Below the pieces are notes generated by a model. That model had not been told where the DNA came from and did no database searches. It was given only the letters and a program-made list of their open reading frames with translations. From contig JAHZHC010000021.1 of assembly GCA_019420505.1 (NCBI GenBank), positions 1-61,219 of the forward strand: a stretch of DNA of 61,219 nucleotides, in the 5' to 3' direction. Position 1 is the stretch's first letter, and each line of letters begins with the position of its first letter. Positions 56,457 to 61,219 of the stretch are shown one piece after another. Position numbers and translations under genes: made by a program. This DNA is from Ruminococcus sp. (lineage in GTDB: Bacteria > Bacillota > Clostridia > Oscillospirales > Ruminococcaceae).

Positions 56457-58214
56457 ATGGCTTTGGACGGAATTTTCTTGAGATTGGTAAAAGAGCGTCT
56501 GATGCCCCTGGTGGGCGGGCGTGTGGAGAAAATACATCAGCCTTCAAGGGAGGAAATACTCTTTACTATAAGAACCCGGGAGGGATCGCATAGGCTGTTG
56601 TTTAATACAGGTGCAGGTACTGCAAGAGTACACATAACAAAGGTTGATATTGAAAACCCTAAAACGCCTCCTATGTTCTGTATGTTTATGAGAAAGCATC
56701 TTTCTTCGGGTAAGCTGATTAATATTAGACAGGATGGGTTTGAGCGGATTCTTTATTTCGATTTTGATTCGGCAAACGAAATGGGAGATATATGCCGGTT
56801 CACTCTTGCCATGGAGATTATGGGGAGACACTCAAATTTAATACTCATAAATTCTGAAAATAAAATAGTTGACAGTATAAAACGTGTAGGACAGGATATG
56901 TCAGCAGTGAGAATTGTACTTCCCGGAATAACTTATACATTACCTCCAAGGGATAATCGGATGTCACTTCTGGATGATGAAAGCAGAGAAATCTGCGAAG
57001 CTGTTAAAAGCTACCCGCATCAAAGTCTGCCTAAAGCACTGATGAAAACAATTGAAGGAATATCTCCGGTTTTTGCCCGTGAAGCGGAATTCTATGCCGC
57101 AAAGGGCAGTGAAATTATTGTGGAAAACATGACGGAGGAGCATTTCGATAGATTAGCTTTTTATCTGAAAAAGACATCAGAAAGTTTAAAATCGGGAAGT
57201 AATAAATATATTGTGCTTAAAAACAGGGAGGGACTTCTGAAGGATTTCTGTTTTACAGACATATCACAATATGGAAATCTGATGATTACTAAAGAATTTG
57301 ACTCACCTTGTGAGGTGCTTGATTATTTCTATTCTGAAAGGGACAGCATCGCAAGAATGAAGCAGAAGGCGCAGGATCTGTTTAAGCTTCTGGTTAATAC
57401 GTCAGAGCGTATTTCAAGACGTACAGCAAACCAGCGTGAGGAATTGAAAGACTGTGCACAGCGTGATAGATTAAAAAAATACGGTGATTTGCTTATGGCA
57501 AATTTATATAATTTAGAAAAAGGTCAAAGTGAAGCAAAGGTACAGGATTATTATGATCCGAATTTGCCTGAGATTACTATTCCTATGGATAAAAGACTCA
57601 CTCCGTCACAGAATGCACAGAAATATTATAAAGAATACCGAAAAGCTGATACTGCTGAAAAAATGCTTACCGGACTGATAAAGGAAGGAGAGTTGGAGAC
57701 AGAGTATATTGACTCGGTTTTTGATTCTCTTACAAGAGCCACGACTGAAGGCGATATTGCTGAGCTTCGTACTGAGTTGGCAGAACAGGGATATATCAAG
57801 CATTCAAAAATAAAGGGCAAGCCGCCCAAAGGACTTCCGCCGATAAGATTTATTTCGTCTGACGGATTTGAAATAAAAGTGGGAAGAAATAATAAGCAAA
57901 ATGATAAACTGACATGCAAGGATTCTGAAAAAACAGACATATGGTTTCATACAAAAAACATTACAGGTTCGCATACCGTTATCTCCTGTCATGGAGAACA
58001 GCCGCCTGAAACAACCATTTTTGAAGCTGCGGTAATTGCTGCTTATCATTCAAAAGCAAAAAACTCATCACAGGTTCCCGTAGATTATACATTAATAAAA
58101 AATGTTAAAAAGCCTGCCGGTTCAAAACCCGGAATGGTTATATTTACAAATAATAAGACGTTGTTCGTAACACCTGATGAGGATTTAATTGAAAAGTTGA
58201 AATTGAAAAAATGA
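56457..58214 (+). CDS. rqcH: RqcH/NFACT ribosome quality control protein
   Basis: A 585-aa NFACT family protein. NFACT-N (residues 1-210) has PLVGGRVEKIHQPSREEILFTIR and AMEIMGRHSNLILIN, conserved in RqcH. A coiled-coil arm at about residues 290-440 follows, and NFACT-R ends with KLTCKDSEKTDIWFHTKNITGSHTVISCHGEQPPETTI. It binds stalled 50S subunits and directs Ala tailing of nascent chains. Older annotations call it fibronectin-binding. AAAGGAATG precedes the ATG. It may be co-transcribed with trmK. Confidence 0.94.
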   Translation: MALDGIFLRLVKERLMPLVGGRVEKIHQPSREEILFTIRTREGSHRLLFNTGAGTARVHITKVDIENPKTPPMFCMFMRKHLSSGKLINIRQDGFERILYFDFDSANEMGDICRFTLAMEIMGRHSNLILINSENKIVDSIKRVGQDMSAVRIVLPGITYTLPPRDNRMSLLDDESREICEAVKSYPHQSLPKALMKTIEGISPVFAREAEFYAAKGSEIIVENMTEEHFDRLAFYLKKTSESLKSGSNKYIVLKNREGLLKDFCFTDISQYGNLMITKEFDSPCEVLDYFYSERDSIARMKQKAQDLFKLLVNTSERISRRTANQREELKDCAQRDRLKKYGDLLMANLYNLEKGQSEAKVQDYYDPNLPEITIPMDKRLTPSQNAQKYYKEYRKADTAEKMLTGLIKEGELETEYIDSVFDSLTRATTEGDIAELRTELAEQGYIKHSKIKGKPPKGLPPIRFISSDGFEIKVGRNNKQNDKLTCKDSEKTDIWFHTKNITGSHTVISCHGEQPPETTIFEAAVIAAYHSKAKNSSQVPVDYTLIKNVKKPAGSKPGMVIFTNNKTLFVTPDEDLIEKLKLKK

Positions 58215-58272
58215 TAAACCGATGTAAAAAAATCTGTATGATATTCAGAAAGACAAATGATAAAACAGCAAG

Positions 58273-58302
58273 AAAGCTTTCCAAAACAGGAAGGCTTTTT
58301 TA
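58273..58302 (+). terminator. terminator of rqcH
   Basis: AAAGCTTTCC (58273-58282) with GGAAGGCTTT (58289-58298), one T-G pair, then TTTT. Confidence 0.82.
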
Positions 58303-58303
58303 G

Positions 58304-58332
58304 TTGAAAAAAATTATATATTATTATATAAT
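58304..58332 (+). promoter_or_regulatory. promoter of the DNA glycosylase gene
   Basis: TTGAAA (58304-58309), a 17-nt AT-rich spacer and TATAAT (58327-58332), overlapping the tail of the rqcH terminator. Confidence 0.72.
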
Positions 58333-58363
58333 ATTAGTATAATTACGGTTGGGATGTGTGAAA

Positions 58364-58879
58364 ATGAATAAATTAGATGAAAAATTTTATAAAAGAGATG
58401 TTCTTGACGTAGCTAAGGATTTGGTTGGGAAGATAATCGTTTCAAAAATTAAAGGCGAGGAAGTCAGGGTTAGAATTACCGAAACAGAGGCCTATTGCGG
58501 CGAAGAAGATACAGCCTGTCACGCTCATAAGGGAAGAACAAAACGCACGGAGGTGCTTTATGGTAAAAGCGGTGTGATGTATGTTTATCTTTGCTATGGA
58601 ATGCATTGGCTGATGAACGTGGTCACAGGCGAGGAAGGAAAACCCCAAGCTGTGCTCTTTCGTGCGGGAGAGAATCTGAACGGACCTGCAAAGCTGACTA
58701 AAGCATTAGGTGTTACAGGTGAACAGAATTTACAGACGCTTGTTGAAAATCCTCAGATTTGGATAGAAGATGACGGAATAAAACATAACTATCATACCGA
58801 CACAAGAGTGGGAATAGCTTATGCCACACAAGAGTTCAGGGATAAACAGTGGCATTTCATACTTGACAGCAGCGATTGA
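58364..58879 (+). CDS. 3-methyladenine DNA glycosylase (AAG/MPG family)
   Basis: A 171-aa glycosylase that removes alkylated purines in base excision repair. The conserved path is FYKRDVLDVAKDLVGKIIV, RITETEAYCGEEDTACHA with the catalytic Glu, KSGVMYVYLCYGMHWLMNVVTG with the intercalating Tyr, and AVLFRAGENLNGPAKLTKALGV. ATG 58364 is chosen; a TTG at 58349 is upstream but lacks a good site. The C-terminus (VGIAYATQEFRDKQWHFIL) is full. It has its own promoter. Confidence 0.93.
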   Translation: MNKLDEKFYKRDVLDVAKDLVGKIIVSKIKGEEVRVRITETEAYCGEEDTACHAHKGRTKRTEVLYGKSGVMYVYLCYGMHWLMNVVTGEEGKPQAVLFRAGENLNGPAKLTKALGVTGEQNLQTLVENPQIWIEDDGIKHNYHTDTRVGIAYATQEFRDKQWHFILDSSD

Positions 58880-58904
58880 CAAATATATCGACGGGGTGTA
58901 TAAT
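58876..58904 (+). promoter_or_regulatory. promoter of the cyclophilin lipoprotein gene
   Basis: TTGACA (58876-58881, overlapping the glycosylase stop), a 17-nt spacer and TATAAT (58899-58904). Confidence 0.85.
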
Positions 58905-58989
58905 AAAATTAATATATTGACAGCACGTTTTAGCTTTAAAAAATCAACAAAATGATAATGTGTAAGAAGTCGGAAAGGATAGATTCTGA

Positions 58990-60039
58990 ATGAAAAATAT
59001 GAAGAAAATATTTTCGTTTATTGTATGTATGGTTTTTGTAGTCGTGCTTGTATCGTCCTGCGGAAAAGATGTAAAAGATAAAGATTCGTCTTCTTCCTAT
59101 TTAAATTCTTCTGTTTCGTCTGATTCAAATGATTCGGATGCTGCAGATGAAAATGTAAATAGTAAAGAATCCGGAGGAGATGCATTAACATCAGATAAAA
59201 ATAATATATCTGATGACAGTGTGGGAAATAAAGGTTCAATGCAAACCGGGAGCAATGGAAATTTAACGAACAGCGAAGGATCAGAATTAAATAAGATCCT
59301 GGTGCAAATTTTTGAAATGAGCAGTGGAATTAAAGTGGATAAGGATTCATCAGGCGGTTCAAACAGTAACGGCGGAGGGAATAACGAAGTCACAGGTTCA
59401 GACAGTAAAAACGGAAATGATTCTACTGATGACAGCAGCAAGGCCGGAAACGGAGAAATTAACAGCAGACCTGATAACAGTGGAAATTCAGGTAATGGAA
59501 CAAATGTTACACCGGTTGGAAAAGAAAAAGCTTTTGTTATTACGGTTTATCCTGATCAAGCCCCGCTAACTTGCAAAAACTTTGAGAAGCTTGTCAATAG
59601 CGGATTTTATAACGGACTAAAATTTTATCGTGTTATAAAAAACTTTTTTGCTGAAACGGGAGATCCGAACAATGATGGTTCCGGCGGTTCGACAAGCAAT
59701 ATAAAAGGCGAGTTTATGCAAAACGGTGTAGATAACAGATTGTCGCATACCAAAGGCACTGTTTCAATGGACAGACTTCCAAGTGATCCTAATAGTGCAA
59801 ATAGTAAGTTCTTTATCTGCTATGATGATAATTGTAAGTTTATGGACGGCCAGTATGCGGCTTTCGGTAAGGTTACTCAGGGTATGAATGTTGTTGAGGA
59901 TTTCTTAAAAATCAACCGTGAACATGGTTCTGACGGAAGCTTGTCTTTGCCTGAAACTTCTATTACAATTACGCATGCAGAGTCAGCAGGTAAGGATTCT
60001 GATGGAAATCCGAAATTTAAATTTTATGTTGAATATTGA
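58990..60039 (+). CDS. cyclophilin-type peptidyl-prolyl isomerase lipoprotein
   Basis: A 349-aa protein. The lipoprotein signal ends at LVSSC-G, with lipid Cys at about residue 24. A 130-residue Ser/Asn/Gly/Asp linker follows, then a cyclophilin domain at about 175-345. The latter has TVYPDQAPLTCKNFEKLVNSGFYNGLKFYRVIKNFFAETGDPNNDGSGGS, SHTKGTVSMDRLPSDPNSANSKFFICYDDNCKFMDGQYAAFGKVTQG. The catalytic Arg (FYRV) is present and QTGDP reads ETGDP. It should fold exported proteins outside the membrane, tethered by the flexible linker. A GAAAGGAT site lies 11 nt upstream. Confidence 0.9.
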   Translation: MKNMKKIFSFIVCMVFVVVLVSSCGKDVKDKDSSSSYLNSSVSSDSNDSDAADENVNSKESGGDALTSDKNNISDDSVGNKGSMQTGSNGNLTNSEGSELNKILVQIFEMSSGIKVDKDSSGGSNSNGGGNNEVTGSDSKNGNDSTDDSSKAGNGEINSRPDNSGNSGNGTNVTPVGKEKAFVITVYPDQAPLTCKNFEKLVNSGFYNGLKFYRVIKNFFAETGDPNNDGSGGSTSNIKGEFMQNGVDNRLSHTKGTVSMDRLPSDPNSANSKFFICYDDNCKFMDGQYAAFGKVTQGMNVVEDFLKINREHGSDGSLSLPETSITITHAESAGKDSDGNPKFKFYVEY

Positions 60040-60052
60040 TTAATTACAAGAT

Positions 60053-60081
60053 TAGTTGACCGCTTTAAATAACAGTATAAT
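60053..60081 (+). promoter_or_regulatory. candidate promoter of nadA
   Basis: TATAAT (60076-60081) with a weak -35 TAGTTG (60053-60058) at 17 nt. The better hexamer TTGACC at 60056 would have only 14 nt of spacer. Confidence 0.5.
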
Positions 60082-60103
60082 TTTTCATGAAAAAGGTGAT
60101 ATG

Positions 60104-61024
60104 ATGATAAAGGACGTTCAGGAAAGAATAATTAAGCTTAAAAAAGAAAAGGATATATGTATTCTTACTCATAGCTATCAGGCAAGAGAAATTGTTGAAA
60201 TTGCTGATTTTGTAGGAGATTCATTTCAGCTTAGCCGAATGGCGCAGACGGCTCCAAATGCTAATATTCTGTTTTGCGGAGTTCATTTTATGGCAGAAAC
60301 CGCAAAGATGCTTTCTCCTGAAAAGAAAGTATATCTTGCTAATCCTGAGGCGGGCTGTCCTATGGCAGAGCAGATGGAGCCTGAGATGATTGAAGCAATA
60401 AAAGCACAAGATCCTGAACGTAAAGTGGTTGCTTACATAAATACAACAGCGAAGCTAAAAAGCGTCTGCGATGTATGTGTGACTTCATCTTCAGCAGTTA
60501 AAATAGTGAAAGCAATGGAAGATGATAAAATTCTTTTCATTCCTGACTGTAATCTGGGAAGCTTTGTACAGAAAGCAGTGCCGGAAAAGGATATAAAGCT
60601 GCTTCAGGGAGGCTGTCCTGTTCATGCTTCGGTCACCCTTGAGGATCTGGAATGTGCGAAAGAAAAGCATCCTGATGCCTTGGTTCTGGTACATCCGGAA
60701 TGTATTCCGGCAGTAGCAGAAAGAGCTGATTATGTTGGTTCAACTTCGGGTATTATGGATTTTGCTAAAAAGTCTGATGCTAAGGAGTTTATAATAGGAA
60801 CAGAAATTAGTATCGCTGAACATCTTCAGTATGAAGTTCCTGATAAAAAGTTTTATATATTATCTAAAAAGATCCTGTGTCCGAATATGAAAATGACAAC
60901 GCTTATGGATGTTCTTCAAAGCTGTGAGGGAATTAATTGCGGCGGCGGTTTTGAAATAGAAATGACTGATGAAGAAATAAATGCTTCAAGAGTGTGTATT
61001 GACGAAATGCTTCGTTTGGGATAA
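60104..61024 (+). CDS. nadA: quinolinate synthase NadA
   Basis: A 306-aa 4Fe-4S enzyme making quinolinate from iminoaspartate and DHAP for NAD synthesis. Motifs are ILTHSYQAREIVEIADFVGDSFQLSR, CGVHFMAETAKMLSP with the first cluster Cys, LANPEAGCPMAEQ, VHPECIPAVAERADYVGSTSGI with the second Cys, and LQSCEGINCGGGFEIEM with the third. ATG 60104 lies 5 nt after AAGGTGAT; ATG 60101 is too close. Partner genes nadB and nadC are not in this window. Confidence 0.95.
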   Translation: MIKDVQERIIKLKKEKDICILTHSYQAREIVEIADFVGDSFQLSRMAQTAPNANILFCGVHFMAETAKMLSPEKKVYLANPEAGCPMAEQMEPEMIEAIKAQDPERKVVAYINTTAKLKSVCDVCVTSSSAVKIVKAMEDDKILFIPDCNLGSFVQKAVPEKDIKLLQGGCPVHASVTLEDLECAKEKHPDALVLVHPECIPAVAERADYVGSTSGIMDFAKKSDAKEFIIGTEISIAEHLQYEVPDKKFYILSKKILCPNMKMTTLMDVLQSCEGINCGGGFEIEMTDEEINASRVCIDEMLRLG

Positions 61025-61107
61025 ATGATTTTGATTGTGCAAGCTGTCATTTTATGTGCTCTTTTATTGAAATAAATTGTAATAAATGTAGAACAGTAAA
61101 AAAGTTC

Positions 61108-61136
61108 TTGACAAATGCATATAAATAGAGTATAAT
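61108..61136 (+). promoter_or_regulatory. promoter of tRNA-Val
   Basis: TTGACA (61108-61113), a 17-nt spacer and TATAAT (61131-61136), both perfect. It is consistent with a strong stable-RNA promoter. Confidence 0.88.
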
Positions 61137-61167
61137 AATTTATGTTGTTGAACACAATCAAATTAGT

Positions 61168-61219
61168 GGGAGCATAGCTCAGCTGGGAGAGCATCTGCCT
61201 TACAAGCAGAGGGTCACAG
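61168..61219 (+). tRNA. tRNA-Val (anticodon UAC), 5' part, cut by window end
   Basis: GGGAGCATAGCTCAGCTGGG begins a canonical tRNA, with D-arm, then the anticodon stem CTGCC/GGCAG-type pairing and loop CTTACAA giving anticodon TAC, followed by the start of the variable loop. The 3' third lies beyond the window. Confidence 0.93.

Overview
The window is 61 kb of chromosome from a low-GC, Gram-positive anaerobe, most likely a Clostridia member of the Ruminococcaceae/Oscillospiraceae type. This inference rests on AT-rich DNA with strong AGGAGG-type ribosome binding sites and TTGNNN-17-TATAAT promoters. It is supported by the NusA-YlxR-YlxQ-IF2 gene order, a T-box leader, a PPi-type phosphofructokinase, a PASTA-domain division transpeptidase, an RqcH homologue and Clostridia-type DUF975 and CmpB membrane proteins. 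No mobile element, CRISPR array or replication origin was recognised.

Layout. 1-5 kb: tRNA-Leu(UAA), a lipoprotein and a zinc-ribbon membrane protein, alanine racemase, a SLOG-fold protein, an LCP-like membrane protein and a P-II-like protein. 5.2-15.3 kb: a long translation/RNA operon (rimP, nusA, ylxR, L7Ae-like, infB, an SGNH-like lipoprotein, rbfA, nrnA, truB, NUDIX pyrophosphatase, ribF), followed by gltX. 16.9-21.8 kb: a four-gene GldA/GldF/GldG/DUF4340-type ABC system. 22-25.9 kb: a small conserved protein, a CmpB-family membrane protein, a promoter plus unidentified structured RNA in front of a membrane metallophosphoesterase, and a DUF975 protein. 26-28 kb: a small accessory patch with two duplicated XRE regulators, a decayed SLOG gene copy, and a ribbon-helix-helix/SLOG gene pair. 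28-31.3 kb: Ile-type T-box, ilvA, ridA, ClC-type chloride transporter. 31.3-33.7 kb: two repeat- and hairpin-rich gaps flanking a PPi-dependent phosphofructokinase. 33.5-36.3 kb: thioredoxin and its reductase behind a structured leader, an unknown protein and inorganic pyrophosphatase. 36.8-51.7 kb: the division and cell wall (dcw) cluster mraZ-rsmH-ftsL-pbp-murE-murF-mraY-like-ftsW-murG-murA-ftsQ-ftsZ, which lacks murD, murC and murB and carries a divergent mraY. 51.8-61.2 kb: an acyltransferase, an unpaired fumarase beta subunit, a sigma factor, a degenerate tRNA-like sequence, zinc-ribbon and DUF1858 proteins, trmK, a Nif3-like gene, rqcH, a DNA glycosylase, a cyclophilin lipoprotein, nadA, and the 5' part of a tRNA-Val gene cut by the window edge.

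How the genes work together. The first large block builds and matures the translation machinery. IlvA and RidA form a coupled pair in which RidA clears the reactive enamine made by IlvA, under an isoleucine-reading T-box. Inorganic pyrophosphatase and the PPi-dependent phosphofructokinase both draw on the PPi pool. The dcw cluster carries out peptidoglycan precursor synthesis and septation, with a candidate MraZ box directly downstream of its proximal promoter.

Most of the window is ordinary core genome. The least explained parts are the RNA at about 23.23-23.36 kb, the RHH/SLOG/XRE patch at 26-28 kb, the structured leader at 33.54-33.67 kb, the repeat gaps at 31.4-31.8 and 33.25-33.45 kb, and the tRNA-like sequence at 54.13-54.20 kb.
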